Shown: positions 53,981-63,808, counted from the stretch's first letter. The stretch is DNA of 64,000 bases from Citrobacter amalonaticus (GCF_018323885.1 NZ_AP024585.1:2232001-2296000); one strand, 5' to 3'. Notes: generated by a model from the letters alone, not told the origin. Program-made: numbers and translations.

Positions 53981-55432
53981 ATGGATAGATATTTAATGCA
54001 CGTACTCCACATTCCGTCTTTCCGGCTGTTTCAGGAAGGCCATTCACTGCGTAACGCCAGCGTTATTTTTGCTTTAACCACACTGTTCTACTTTATTGGC
54101 GCCGAGCTGCGCCTGGTGCATGAACTCTCGCTGTTCTGGCCGCTCAACGGCGTGATCGCCGGGATTTTTGCCCGTTATGTCTGGTTAAACAAGCTGCATT
54201 ATTATGCTGTTAGCTACGTCGCCATGCTGGGTTATGATGCGATCACCACCGAGTGGGGATGGGTATCGCTGATTATTAATCTCTCCAACATGGTGTTTAT
54301 CGTGGTTGTCGCCCAACTGGTGATCCGCGATAAGCGACTGGGGAAAAATAAATATGAGCCTATCAGTGCGTTACGCTTATTTAATTACTGTCTGATTGCG
54401 GCACTGCTCTGCGCCATAATTGGCGCGATGGGATCTGTGGGTATCGACCGACTGTCATTCTGGCCACTGGTGGCTGACTGGTTCAGCGAACAATTCTCAA
54501 CCGGGGTGCTGATTGTGCCCTGTATGCTGACGCTGGGTATTCCCGGCGCGGTAAAACGCTTTAAACCTGAACAACTGATGCCGGTGGCGGCGTTAATTAT
54601 CTCGGTGCTGGCATCGGTCATTATTGGCGGCGCCGGAAGCCTGGCCTTTCCGCTGCCGGCGCTGATCTGGTGTGCGGTGCGCTACACCCCGCAGGTCACT
54701 TGTCTGCTGACTTTTCTTACCGGCGCCGTTGAAATTGTGCTGGTGGCAAATTCGATAATCAATATCGCGGTGGCGTCACCGTTGTCTACGCCGCAGATGT
54801 TCTCTGCCCGACTGGGAATTGCCACGATGGCAATTTGCCCCATTATGGTTTCAGTCAGCGTGGCGGCGATTAATTCCCTGATGAAGCAGGTTTCCCTGCG
54901 CGCTGATTTCGATTTTCTTACCCACGTTTATTCTCGTTCCGGACTTTATGAAGCGCTGAAGCGTCAGGAGTATCCGCGCTCGCAGCATATCACCGTCATG
55001 CTGTTGGATATCGACTATTTCAAGAGCATTAATGACAACTTCGGTCATGAATGCGGCGATGTAGTACTCCGCGTGTTTGCACAACGTATTCGCGAGATTA
55101 TCGGTGACCGGGGGCTGGTGGCGCGTATGGGAGGGGAAGAATTTGTCGTGGTGGTTCCCTCAGTCCACCCTGATGAGGGAATGCTGCTGGCGGAAAATAT
55201 TCGTACGGCGGTCGCACAGCAACCCTTCACCTGGAACCAGCAGAATATCTATCTGACAGTCAGCATTGGCCTTGGGAATGGCAGTATCGGCACCCATTTG
55301 CTGACGGACGTTTTCAACACCTTGATGGTTGAAGCGGACGAGTGTTTGTACCGTTCGAAGAACGAAGGTCGTAATCGGACCAGCGATCGCCGGACGGATA
55401 AGACCGTCTTTGCTGGAAGCGATCTGGCATAA
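53981..55432 (+). CDS. dgcF: DgcF (YneF), diguanylate cyclase with MASE1-type membrane domain
   Basis: The 483-residue protein has eight or so membrane helices (residues 1-310, MASE1-like). A GGDEF-type domain follows, with the active motif as RMGGEEF (about residue 388). It makes cyclic-di-GMP from two GTP and so favours attachment. The RxxD inhibitory I-site normally found a few residues before GGEEF is not visible (GDRGLVARM), so feedback inhibition may be absent. The start is uncertain between ATG codons at 53981 and 53996, neither with a good ribosome binding site. Confidence 0.9.
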   Translation: MDRYLMHVLHIPSFRLFQEGHSLRNASVIFALTTLFYFIGAELRLVHELSLFWPLNGVIAGIFARYVWLNKLHYYAVSYVAMLGYDAITTEWGWVSLIINLSNMVFIVVVAQLVIRDKRLGKNKYEPISALRLFNYCLIAALLCAIIGAMGSVGIDRLSFWPLVADWFSEQFSTGVLIVPCMLTLGIPGAVKRFKPEQLMPVAALIISVLASVIIGGAGSLAFPLPALIWCAVRYTPQVTCLLTFLTGAVEIVLVANSIINIAVASPLSTPQMFSARLGIATMAICPIMVSVSVAAINSLMKQVSLRADFDFLTHVYSRSGLYEALKRQEYPRSQHITVMLLDIDYFKSINDNFGHECGDVVLRVFAQRIREIIGDRGLVARMGGEEFVVVVPSVHPDEGMLLAENIRTAVAQQPFTWNQQNIYLTVSIGLGNGSIGTHLLTDVFNTLMVEADECLYRSKNEGRNRTSDRRTDKTVFAGSDLA

Positions 55433-55506
55433 CAATATCCTATGGAACTCCCCGTTGTGTTATCACAATGTTAAGTGCATGGTGTTGTCTCTATTACGGA
55501 GGCAAC

Positions 55507-56034
55507 ATGACCCTGGCAAAATCCTGTTATGTGTTGGATGCGGGAGCTATCGAGGCGAGAATTGATGAGCTCTGTGACGTCCTGACCGACTGTGTGACGC
55601 GCGGCGCATCAGTCAGTTTTGTATTACCGTTTACCTGTTCAAAAGCACGTGCATTCTGGCATGACGTCGCGCAAAGTGCGGGCAGAGGGGATCGTGTCGT
55701 TCTTGCGCTCGACAACCCCTCAGGCGTGATTGTCGGTACCGTGCAACTCATTCTCAAGCAGCCGGAAAATCAACCTCATCGCGCGGACGTGGCGAAACTT
55801 TTAGTTCACTCCAGCGCACGTCGTCAGGGATTTGCTCGTCAGTTGATGACGGCGCTGGAAACGTGCGCAATACAGCAGCAAAAAACGCAGCTTGTGCTGG
55901 ATACCGCTACAGGAAGCGATGCTGAGTTGTTCTACCACTCTTGCGGCTGGCGCAAAGCCGGTGAGATCCCTAATTATGCGCTGATGCCAGATGGAAAGCT
56001 GACCGGCACCACGCTTTTCTATAAATCTCTATAA
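55507..56034 (+). CDS. GNAT-family acetyltransferase
   Basis: The 175-residue protein starts at MTLAKSCYVLDAG with GGAGG six bases upstream. The acetyl-CoA motif is VHSSARRQGFARQLMTALE (about residues 102-120). The C-terminal FYHSCGWRKAGEIPNYAL segment is typical of small-molecule GNATs. The substrate is unknown. It lies between dgcF and uxaB. Confidence 0.82.
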   Translation: MTLAKSCYVLDAGAIEARIDELCDVLTDCVTRGASVSFVLPFTCSKARAFWHDVAQSAGRGDRVVLALDNPSGVIVGTVQLILKQPENQPHRADVAKLLVHSSARRQGFARQLMTALETCAIQQQKTQLVLDTATGSDAELFYHSCGWRKAGEIPNYALMPDGKLTGTTLFYKSL

Positions 56035-56140
56035 ATAGTTGTCATGAATTGATCAAAACAGGGTTTTACTCTCGTGAAGTTTTGCTAACCTGTTCTACCA
56101 ATTTAATCAGGTTGTATGACTAATCGAAAGGGAACCCATT

Positions 56141-57592
56141 GTGAAAACACTTAACCGTCGCGATTTTCCCGGTGCTCACTATCCTGAACGCATCATTCAG
56201 TTTGGTGAAGGTAACTTCCTTCGCGCCTTTATTGACTGGCAAGTTGATCTGCTGAATGAACATACCGATCTGAATTCTGGTGTGGTCATTGTTCGACCTA
56301 TTGAAAGTACTTTCCCACCTTCACTCAGTACCCAGGATGGTCTTTACACGACAATCATTCGCGGTCTGAATGAACAGGGAGAAGCCGTCAGCGATGCTCG
56401 TCTGATACGTTCGGTGAATCGTGAAATCAGCGTTTACGGTGATTACGATGCGTTCCTGAAACTGGCGCACAATCCTGAGATGCGTTTTGTGTTCTCTAAC
56501 ACCACGGAAGCAGGTATCAGTTATCACGCAGGTGATAAATTTGATGATGCGCCAGCGGTAAGTTATCCGGCAAAGCTGACGCGTCTGCTGTTTGAACGCT
56601 ACAGCCATTTCAACGGCGCGTCGGATAAAGGCTGGATCATCATCCCTTGCGAACTGATTGATTATAATGGTGATGCCTTACGTGAGCTGGTGCTGCGCTA
56701 TGCGCAGGAGTGGTCACTGCCAGCGGCATTTATCACCTGGCTGGATCAGGCAAACGTCTTCTGTTCCACGCTGGTGGACCGTATTGTCACGGGTTATCCG
56801 CGCGATGAAGCGGCGCAACTGGAGAGCGAACTGGGCTATCACGATGGTTTCCTCGATACAGCCGAACACTTTTATCTGTTTGTGATCCAGGGACCGAAAT
56901 CACTGGCAGCAGAACTGCGTCTCGATAAATATCCGCTTAACGTTCTGATTGTTGAGGATATTAAGCCGTACAAAGAGCGTAAAGTGGCCATCCTTAACGG
57001 TGCGCACACGGCGCTGGTACCGGTGGCATTCCAGGCAGGACTGGATACGGTCGGCGAGGCGATGAATGACACCGAAATCTGCGCCTTTGTGGAAAAAGCG
57101 ATTTATGAGGAGATCATCCCGGTTCTCGATCTGCCGCGTGATGAACTGGAGTCATTTGCCAGTGCGGTTACCGGACGTTTCCGTAACCCCTATATTAAGC
57201 ACCAGTTGCTGTCGATTGCGTTGAACGGGATGACTAAATTCCGCACCCGCATTCTTCCCCAGTTGTTGGCAGGGCAGAAGGCGAACGGCCAACTCCCGGC
57301 TCGTCTGACCTTCGCGTTAGCCGCCCTGATTGCGTTCTATCGCGGTGAGCGTAATGGGGAAGCTTACCCGGTTCAGGACGATGCGCACTGGATCACCCGT
57401 TTTCAGCAACTCTGGAGCCAGCATGGCGATCGCCAGATGACGACTCAGCAACTGGTGAGTGACGTGCTGGCGGTAGAAGAACACTGGGAGCAAGACCTGA
57501 CGAAAGTGGCAGGGCTGGTTGAGCAGGTGGCTGCCGATCTCGATGCCATTCTGTCAAAAGGAATGCGAGAAGCGGTGAAACCGCTTTGCTAA
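56141..57592 (+). CDS. uxaB: UxaB, tagaturonate reductase (altronate oxidoreductase)
   Basis: The 483-residue polyol-dehydrogenase-family protein starts at a GTG and matches E. coli UxaB. The Rossmann motif is [10 protein letters not shown] (about residues 20-30) and the catalytic segment is [17 protein letters not shown]. It reduces D-tagaturonate to D-altronate with NADH in galacturonate catabolism. It is a paralogue of ydfI (fructuronate/mannonate type) in the same window. ExuR likely controls it, but I could not mark a convincing box. Confidence 0.95.
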   Translation: MKTLNRRDFPGAHYPERIIQFGEGNFLRAFIDWQVDLLNEHTDLNSGVVIVRPIESTFPPSLSTQDGLYTTIIRGLNEQGEAVSDARLIRSVNREISVYGDYDAFLKLAHNPEMRFVFSNTTEAGISYHAGDKFDDAPAVSYPAKLTRLLFERYSHFNGASDKGWIIIPCELIDYNGDALRELVLRYAQEWSLPAAFITWLDQANVFCSTLVDRIVTGYPRDEAAQLESELGYHDGFLDTAEHFYLFVIQGPKSLAAELRLDKYPLNVLIVEDIKPYKERKVAILNGAHTALVPVAFQAGLDTVGEAMNDTEICAFVEKAIYEEIIPVLDLPRDELESFASAVTGRFRNPYIKHQLLSIALNGMTKFRTRILPQLLAGQKANGQLPARLTFALAALIAFYRGERNGEAYPVQDDAHWITRFQQLWSQHGDRQMTTQQLVSDVLAVEEHWEQDLTKVAGLVEQVAADLDAILSKGMREAVKPLC

Positions 57593-57599
57593 AGCAGTG

Positions 57600-57620
57600 A
57601 CCCGGCTAAGGCCGGGTTTC
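57600..57620 (+). terminator. uxaB terminator
   Basis: The 7-bp stem ACCCGGC-TAAG-GCCGGGT then TTCTT, eight bases past the stop. Confidence 0.8.
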
Positions 57621-57633
57621 TTATACAAGCACT

Positions 57634-57649
57634 ATAGTTACAACATACA
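57634..57649 (-). other. Tus-binding replication arrest site (TerC-like)
   Basis: On the minus strand the 16-mer TGTATGTTGTAACTAT keeps the invariant core ATGTTGTAACTA with G before it. Only the outermost bases differ from the consensus AGNATGTTGTAACTAA. The blocking face points to higher coordinates, so it would stop forks coming from the dif side and pass those coming from the left. TerC of E. coli lies beside uxaB with the same polarity as I recall. Confidence 0.8.
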
Positions 57650-57714
57650 ATGTATTTAATAACTATTCCCCTCTGTTAGCCTTGTGCATGAACAGGTCTC
57701 TTAGCATAAGGCAG

Positions 57715-57727
57715 GTGACAACGTCAC
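57715..57727. other. matS site (MatP binding, Ter macrodomain)
   Basis: GTGACAACGTCAC fits GTGACRNYGTCAC at every position. It lies in the uxaB-yneE gap, 66 bases from the Ter site. Confidence 0.85.
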
Positions 57728-57798
57728 GTTGGACATGCTTGAATGTTTGATCCAGATCACGTTTAATAGCAGGATTCGTTTCTTTCCAGAAAACCGTC

Positions 57799-58713
57799 AT
57801 GATCGTTCGTCCGCAACAGCACTGGTTACGCCTGATATTCGTCTGGCACGGCTCTGTACTGGCAAAAATCTCTTCCCGCTTGCTGCTTAATTTTCTGCTG
57901 TCTATTGTCGTGATCGTCCTGCTGCCGTGGTATACGATGCTGGGTATCAAATTTACCCTTGCACCGTTCAGCATCCTCGGTGTGGCAATCGCTATCTTTT
58001 TGGGTTTTCGTAATAACGCCTGTTATTCCCGTTATGTTGAGGCGCGTCAACTCTGGGGACAATTGATGATCGCTTCTCGTTCACTGCTGCGGGAAGTCAA
58101 AACGGTCTTACCGGATGACCGCGAGTTAGGGCAGTTTGTCCGACTGCAAATCGCCTTCGCTCACTGTCTGCGCATGACGCTGCGGCGTAAACCGCAGGCT
58201 GAGCCGCTGGCGAAGTATCTTAGCACGGAAGATCTGCAACGTGTATTTGCCTCTCACTCTCCGGCAAACCGCATTTTACTGATAATGGGTGAATGGCTGG
58301 CGACACGTCGTCGAGACGGGCAACTCTCGGATATCCTGTTTCATAGTTTAAACAATCGCTTAAATGACATGTCCGCCGTTCTTGCCGGTTGCGAAAGAAT
58401 CGCCAATACGCCGGTCCCGTTTGCCTATACGCTGATCCTCCATCGCACCGTTTATCTGTTTTGCATCATGCTGCCTTTCGCCCTGGTGGTCGATCTGCAT
58501 TACATGACGCCTTTTATTTCGGTCCTCATCTCCTATACCTTCATCTCTCTGGATGCACTGGCGGAAGAACTGGAGGATCCGTTTGGAACAGAGAATAACG
58601 ATTTGCCCCTGGATGCTATCTGTAATGCCATCGAAATTGACCTGCTGGAGATGAATGATGAATCGACCATTCCAGCGAAACTGATGCCGGATAAGCACTA
58701 CCAGTTGACGTAA
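57799..58713 (+). CDS. yneE: YneE, bestrophin-family channel homologue
   Basis: The 304-residue protein matches E. coli YneE (UPF0187/bestrophin family). It has four hydrophobic segments, and bestrophin motifs such as FRNNACYSRYVEARQLWGQL and EELEDPFGTENNDLPLD are clear. Bacterial homologues form pentameric ion channels. The physiological role in enterics is unknown. It is preceded by the Ter and matS sites. Confidence 0.93.
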   Translation: MIVRPQQHWLRLIFVWHGSVLAKISSRLLLNFLLSIVVIVLLPWYTMLGIKFTLAPFSILGVAIAIFLGFRNNACYSRYVEARQLWGQLMIASRSLLREVKTVLPDDRELGQFVRLQIAFAHCLRMTLRRKPQAEPLAKYLSTEDLQRVFASHSPANRILLIMGEWLATRRRDGQLSDILFHSLNNRLNDMSAVLAGCERIANTPVPFAYTLILHRTVYLFCIMLPFALVVDLHYMTPFISVLISYTFISLDALAEELEDPFGTENNDLPLDAICNAIEIDLLEMNDESTIPAKLMPDKHYQLT

Positions 58714-58936
58714 AAGAAGGGAACATTCCAGTAAATGAACGACAGGCTGGGTGTGTCAATGCGCTAACATCGGTTTTCAGGATTAACTTATCACCGATGA
58801 TTGAATTTCAGATAATGTCCGCATATTTTCTGCGCGATTAAAAATAACTCTTGATAAGGGTCGTAAGGCGTTCTTAAAACATCGGCATGCCATCAGTGCA
58901 TATCAGGATGTTAAACGATGATCAGGAGGATTATCT

Positions 58937-61720
58937 ATGAACGCTATTCAATCAGGAATGAATGACACCCCGCGTGTCGATGCAAAGGCGTCGACGCCAT
59001 CACTGGTATCAATAAAGTCTCTCTCTCCGTTGCCGGTTATTCCAGGACTGCTGCTTGCCACCACCGGTCTTTTTGCCCCGACAGGTCTGTTGGCAGAGGA
59101 AATACGCTGCGAAAGTGAAACGGCCGCAGAGTGTATTGAGAAAAAAATCAAAGCGACAAAGACATTAACAGCATCCTGGACGCCCACGACGGCGAACAGT
59201 AGTGTTCTTATTAACGAAAATGCCCAGGTCATTTTATCTGCGGAAGTGAATAACGAGCCTGGTTGGCGTGAGTTTGGCTCCCTGACCGTCGGTCAGGGCA
59301 CAAAAGGTGAACTCACAATAAGAGGACGCACCATTAAATCCTCTGCAAGCGCGATTGGTAATGGTGCTGTCGGAATTGTGACGTTAACCGAAGGTGCGCA
59401 ATGGGATCTCAGTGGCGAGAATCTGTTTGTCGGCAAAAATAACGGCGACGGAACATTAACCGTTAAAGAGGGAAGTCAGATCTCCAATATTAACGAACTG
59501 CGCATCGGTGAATTTTATGCTGATGCAAAAGGACTGACCACGGTAGAAGGTGAGAATTCGTCGATCCGTTCCGGTTGGGCTGTTGTGGGCGATCAGGCAG
59601 AGGGCCGACTGGATATTTTGAACGGTGGTCAACTTTCAGTTAGTAGACATATGAATATTGGCTATGTCGGAAAGACGTTAAACTCAACGCTTAAAGGAAA
59701 CGGCGTCGTGAATGTCGACGGCGAAAATTCTCTTTTAGAGGTTGGTACATTACTCATTTTAGGGGGCTTTGGAACCACGCCAAATGATGCCAAAGGTGAA
59801 CTTAATATCAGTAATGGCGGCAAAGTTAAGACAGGAGAGGGAATCTGGCTTGGCATAGGGACAGGAAGTACCGCCACACTGAATATAGGTGGCAAACCCG
59901 GTGAAACTGCACAAGAAGCAGGATCTATCGAGACGCCGCTCATTATACTGAGTGACACAAACCAGAAAAATAGTACTGCAACACTGAACTTTAACCACTC
60001 CAGCGAAGATTATTCTCTTAATGCAGCGATAAAAGGCTACGGTAATGTCAACCATAGCGGACCGGGTACGACGCAACTGAGCGGCGATAATCGTTATACC
60101 GGAAATACTCACATCAGTCGCGGAACGCTCAGCGCCGGAAGTGTCACAGGTTTTAGCCCGAATTCTGATTTTACTGTCGGGGAGGGCGCCACACTCGATC
60201 TGAACGGCTACAGTCAGACCATTCAGTCACTTCAGCTTGGTGGGAGGCTGAGCTTTGGCGATCCGCTGGCCAACCGCGATGCTCTGGCGCTGTCAAGTAG
60301 TGTTCTGACGGTCAGGGGCGATTACAACAGTGACAATGGCTTACTGAGCCTGAACAGCACACAGGATCAAGTGCAACAAAAACCGGTGGTTAACCAGCTT
60401 AATGTCTTGGGAAACACCGCAGGAACAACCCGGGTCGTGTTGAAGGAATTAGGCAATGTCGCAGTTGGTGATCTGAACGGTGCGCGAGTTGTCCAGGTTG
60501 CAGGGGATTCTGCGGGTGAATTTGTTGCCCAAAGCCGTCTGGTTGCCGGGGGGTATGATTACGCGCTTTTGCGCGGAGTTGAAAGTGAAAATGACGACGG
60601 GATCATGGATTCCAACCATTGGTATCTGGTCAATACCTGGGCGCTCGTCGACGATATCGATCCTATAGATGACCCGATTATTGAACCGAAAGAGGATGAT
60701 CCGATTCCCTTGCCTACGCCATCCCCAGGCGTCGAGCGCTCATCCGCGGCGGTGATGCGCCCGGAAATGGGGGCATACCTGGCAAACCGCAGGGCGGCTA
60801 ACACCCTGTTTGTTACCCGTTTGCACGACCGGTTAGGTGAAACGCAGTATATCGACCCGATCACCGGGGAAACGCGTGTCACCAGTCTGTGGTTACGCAA
60901 TGTTGGCGGGCATACTCGTTTTCATGACCGTTCCGGCCAGCTAAGCAGCCAAAGTAATCGTTATGTGGTGCAGATTGGTGGCGATCTGGCTCAGTGGAGT
61001 TCCGGTCTGGAGGATCGCTGGCATCTTGGTGTCATGACGGGTTATGCCAACAGTCAGAGCAATACCCGGTCATCATTATCCCATTATCGTGCGGACAGCA
61101 CGGTTTCAGGTTACAGCGCAGGCTTGTACGCGACCTGGTATGCCGATAATGCCGCGAAGCAGGGGACCTGGATAGACGCATGGGTGCTCTACAACTGGTT
61201 TGAAAACACGGTACGCGGAGAATCTCTGGCGGAGGAACGCTATCGTTCGAAAGGAATTACCGCATCTCTTGAGATGGGACATACCATTAAACTGGCTGAA
61301 CAACCGCGTCTGAGTTACTGGTTGCAACCGCAAGCGCAGCTTATCTGGATGGGCGTCTCTGCTGACGATCACCGTGAAGATAACGGCACATGGGTGCGGG
61401 ATAGAGGGAAGGATAATCTACAAAGTCGTCTTGGGGTAAAAGCCTTTATGCAGGGTTACCCTATTCGCGATGAAGGTAAAGATCGACTCTTTCAACCTTT
61501 TGTTGAGCTGAACTGGCTGCATAATACGCGTAATGATACGGTCTCAATGAATGAGATCAGTGGCTCTGTCGATGGAGCGAAAAATATTGCAGAGCTTAGA
61601 ACGGGCGTTGAGGCGAAAATAGATTCGCGCCTGCATCTGTGGGGAAATATTGGTCAGCAGATCGGTAGTGAGGGATTTAGCGATACCCAGGCAGTGCTTG
61701 GTCTGAAGCTGCTCTTTTAA
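58937..61720 (+). CDS. Autotransporter B (AIDA-type passenger with C-terminal beta-barrel)
   Basis: The 927-residue protein has a long N-terminal extension of about 33 residues before a hydrophobic signal core, with cleavage near LLA|EE (residue 53). The passenger (about 54-580) has glycine/asparagine-rich beta-helical repeats, with the associated repeat TTQLSGDNRYTGNTHISRGTL. A proline/acid-rich linker and a 12-strand-type barrel end in LKLLF. It is a paralogue of autotransporter A: NFNHSSEDY and NVNHSGPG, the DLNGYSQT block and most of the barrel agree. GGAGG precedes the start. A CaiF/GrlA-type regulator follows. Confidence 0.9.
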   Translation: MNAIQSGMNDTPRVDAKASTPSLVSIKSLSPLPVIPGLLLATTGLFAPTGLLAEEIRCESETAAECIEKKIKATKTLTASWTPTTANSSVLINENAQVILSAEVNNEPGWREFGSLTVGQGTKGELTIRGRTIKSSASAIGNGAVGIVTLTEGAQWDLSGENLFVGKNNGDGTLTVKEGSQISNINELRIGEFYADAKGLTTVEGENSSIRSGWAVVGDQAEGRLDILNGGQLSVSRHMNIGYVGKTLNSTLKGNGVVNVDGENSLLEVGTLLILGGFGTTPNDAKGELNISNGGKVKTGEGIWLGIGTGSTATLNIGGKPGETAQEAGSIETPLIILSDTNQKNSTATLNFNHSSEDYSLNAAIKGYGNVNHSGPGTTQLSGDNRYTGNTHISRGTLSAGSVTGFSPNSDFTVGEGATLDLNGYSQTIQSLQLGGRLSFGDPLANRDALALSSSVLTVRGDYNSDNGLLSLNSTQDQVQQKPVVNQLNVLGNTAGTTRVVLKELGNVAVGDLNGARVVQVAGDSAGEFVAQSRLVAGGYDYALLRGVESENDDGIMDSNHWYLVNTWALVDDIDPIDDPIIEPKEDDPIPLPTPSPGVERSSAAVMRPEMGAYLANRRAANTLFVTRLHDRLGETQYIDPITGETRVTSLWLRNVGGHTRFHDRSGQLSSQSNRYVVQIGGDLAQWSSGLEDRWHLGVMTGYANSQSNTRSSLSHYRADSTVSGYSAGLYATWYADNAAKQGTWIDAWVLYNWFENTVRGESLAEERYRSKGITASLEMGHTIKLAEQPRLSYWLQPQAQLIWMGVSADDHREDNGTWVRDRGKDNLQSRLGVKAFMQGYPIRDEGKDRLFQPFVELNWLHNTRNDTVSMNEISGSVDGAKNIAELRTGVEAKIDSRLHLWGNIGQQIGSEGFSDTQAVLGLKLLF

Positions 61721-61725
61721 CGCTT

Positions 61726-61757
61726 AACCCCGCGCATTCTGCAGGATGTGCGGGGTT
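61726..61757 (+). terminator. Terminator of autotransporter B
   Basis: The 12-base arms AACCCCGCGCAT and ATGTGCGGGGTT, with one G-U pair and an eight-base loop, start six bases past the stop codon. The tail is GTCTCT, so termination may be incomplete. Confidence 0.65.
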
Positions 61758-61984
61758 GTCTCTATCATCAACACCTCCCTGAACTATTAACGAAAAGTGT
61801 GAATTAATAGACTGCATCACTCTATTACCTGACGAATAACGCAGGAAACCTCCGTTACAAGGTAATTAAAGCGATTTATCTCAGGCGCGTTGAGATCAAA
61901 TAATTCCACTCTATTTGCGTGATAAATGTATTGGACACTTTTAATCCACCTGATATTCAGACCAATCGTTATTAAGGGAACGCG

Positions 61985-62467
61985 ATGCTTATTAATTCAT
62001 CGTCCTCCACCACGAAAAGACGCGCGGAGCACCGTTTTCACATGCCCGAGGAAATCCGGCATTTAGGGGAAATGCCGCTGTTCAGAGCCGTTGCCTGGTG
62101 GGGATTTCTGCGCAATAAAGAATTTTCACGCAATGACGTAAGCCAGGCATTTCATATTGACCTGCGCCGGGCCAGCGGGATACTGCATTATCTTTGTCAC
62201 CGCTACGATAAACACGACATCGAATTCAGCGTTCGCAAAACGGCAGTACGGGGCGGACATTGTCAGCTATTAGTCAAAATACATTCACCGGCGACGGCGG
62301 GGAACTTAACGGCACCGCCTGCCAAAGCGGCACCTGCAACTCGTCAGGTAAAGAAGAGTACCGCAACGGACGATCGTCAGCTTTCACACTGGCTATTATC
62401 ACGACCAACCGGGAATAATGAAGCGAAGCTGGCCGCCTGGAAAGCAGCCTGTCCGCTGAGAGAGTGA
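61985..62467 (+). CDS. CaiF/GrlA-type transcriptional regulator
   Basis: The 160-residue protein has the CaiF/GrlA pattern in residues 20-95: MPLFRAVAWWGFLRNKEFSR then DVSQAFHIDLRRASGILHYL, a winged-helix DNA-binding region. The rest is Ala/Pro/Lys-rich and may be flexible. Members include CaiF (carnitine) and GrlA (LEE activator). AAGGGA stands before the ATG. It lies 265 bases after autotransporter B in the same direction, so it may activate that gene. It is convergent with tam (two bases apart). Confidence 0.75.
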   Translation: MLINSSSSTTKRRAEHRFHMPEEIRHLGEMPLFRAVAWWGFLRNKEFSRNDVSQAFHIDLRRASGILHYLCHRYDKHDIEFSVRKTAVRGGHCQLLVKIHSPATAGNLTAPPAKAAPATRQVKKSTATDDRQLSHWLLSRPTGNNEAKLAAWKAACPLRE

Positions 62468-62469
62468 GA

Positions 62470-63228
62470 TCAGGACTGGCGACGCGCAATCACGAACAAG
62501 CGCGGAAACGCCAGTAATATCTGGCCATCTTCCTGAAGTGGGTATTGCTCTTGTAAAAGCTGATGATAACGCTCCAGGAACCGTTGCTGTTCGTGTTCAT
62601 TGAGATCCTGCAGCCAGGGGCGCAACCCTGTGGCACTGACCCAGTCAATAATCGCCTGATGGGAACGCATCCTGTGATAATAGGTTGTGCGCCAGATATC
62701 CACTTCGCATCCCGCTTCGCTCAGAATGTCGTAGTAGGCGTGAACGCCGGGCAGGGCGTCACGACCACGATTCGGATAATCCTGTTCATAAGCCACTTCA
62801 CGCATCAGCACGTGTGTAGGTTCCAGCCAGTTATCCGGCATTTGCACGGCCAGAATGCCGTTATCATTCAGCAGGGTGACCAGGCGGGGAAACAGATCAT
62901 AGTGATCGGGGATCCACTGTAGCGAGGCATTGGCATAAATGACATCGGGCGGTGTGACGGGTTGAAACTGACGAATATCCGCTTCAACAAAGTGACAATT
63001 TGGCAAAGCCGTTCGAGCCTCATCCAGCATCGCTGGAGAGGTATCTACACCGGTAATACTCGCTCCAGGCCAGCGGCTTTGGAGTAACGCCGTACTGTTA
63101 CCGGGGCCGCATCCCAAATCAACCACGGAAGAGACATGCTCAAGTTGAATTCTGGCCAGCAGTTCAGCGGCGGGTCTTGAACGTTCTGCGCCATACTGCA
63201 TATACAACGCCGGATTCCAGTCGGACAT
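62470..63228 (-). CDS. tam: Tam, trans-aconitate 2-methyltransferase
   Basis: The 252-residue methyltransferase has SAM motif [13 protein letters not shown] (about residues 34-45) and an acidic motif [10 protein letters not shown]. It matches E. coli Tam from MSDWNPALY. It methylates trans-aconitate at the 6-carboxyl, which removes an inhibitor of aconitase. The start has GGAG eight bases upstream; the ATG six codons earlier has none. Confidence 0.95.
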   Translation of the reverse strand: MSDWNPALYMQYGAERSRPAAELLARIQLEHVSSVVDLGCGPGNSTALLQSRWPGASITGVDTSPAMLDEARTALPNCHFVEADIRQFQPVTPPDVIYANASLQWIPDHYDLFPRLVTLLNDNGILAVQMPDNWLEPTHVLMREVAYEQDYPNRGRDALPGVHAYYDILSEAGCEVDIWRTTYYHRMRSHQAIIDWVSATGLRPWLQDLNEHEQQRFLERYHQLLQEQYPLQEDGQILLAFPRLFVIARRQS

Positions 63229-63320
63229 CAGTAATTCTCCTGTCAATGGTTCAACTAATTGTGCATAAGGTATGAACTATACTAGTTTAGTATTGCCAGC
63301 GACTGGGAAGGAAATTCCTT

Positions 63321-63686
63321 ATGAATAAACCAGATATCAAAGGTGGTATCGATATTGCGATGAAGGTCCCATCACATCAGTATCAACAGACGATTGATTT
63401 TTATCGCAATGTTATTGGATTACCGGAAATTATCGATAAGCCGCCAGCAGTCGGATTCGAACTCGGATCGAACAGGCTCTGGATTGATGAAGCGCCGGGA
63501 CTCAGTCAGGCTGAACTCTGGCTGGAATTATTCACGCCTAATTTCAGCGCTGCCGAAAAATATGTTGAACAATGTGGCGTAGTCCGTTGTGACGCAGTTG
63601 AACCGTTACCCAACGGTTTCAAGGGCGGCTGGATCATGAATCCGTGCAACATTGTCCATATGCTAAGAGAGCCAGAGGCCTGGTGA
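63321..63686 (+). CDS. VOC-family (glyoxalase/bleomycin-resistance fold) protein
   Basis: The 121-residue protein shows the paired beta-alpha-beta pattern of vicinal oxygen chelate proteins: SHQYQQTIDFYRNVIGLPEI at the start and a C-terminal WIMNPCNIVHMLREPE. Metal ligand positions are not clear. It is divergent from tam with a 92-bp gap. It is the last gene before dif. The function is unknown. Confidence 0.78.
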   Translation: MNKPDIKGGIDIAMKVPSHQYQQTIDFYRNVIGLPEIIDKPPAVGFELGSNRLWIDEAPGLSQAELWLELFTPNFSAAEKYVEQCGVVRCDAVEPLPNGFKGGWIMNPCNIVHMLREPEAW

Positions 63687-63808
63687 ATGTAATTCATTGG
63701 AGAGGCTGCAGCGAATTCTGTTTGTAGGCATCAGGAACTGGCGAGAACGCTTGTAATCAGCAGGACAATGACGACCGTGAAATGGCAGATTCTGTCTTAA
63801 TCTTTATT
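63687..63808. other. Gap between the VOC gene and dif
   Basis: No gene or clear hairpin seen. Confidence 0.5.

Noticed and set aside
63304..63311. KOPS-like GGGAAGGA near dif
   Set aside because: Last base is A, not G. A reverse near-match CCCTACCA at 43371 was dropped for the same reason.
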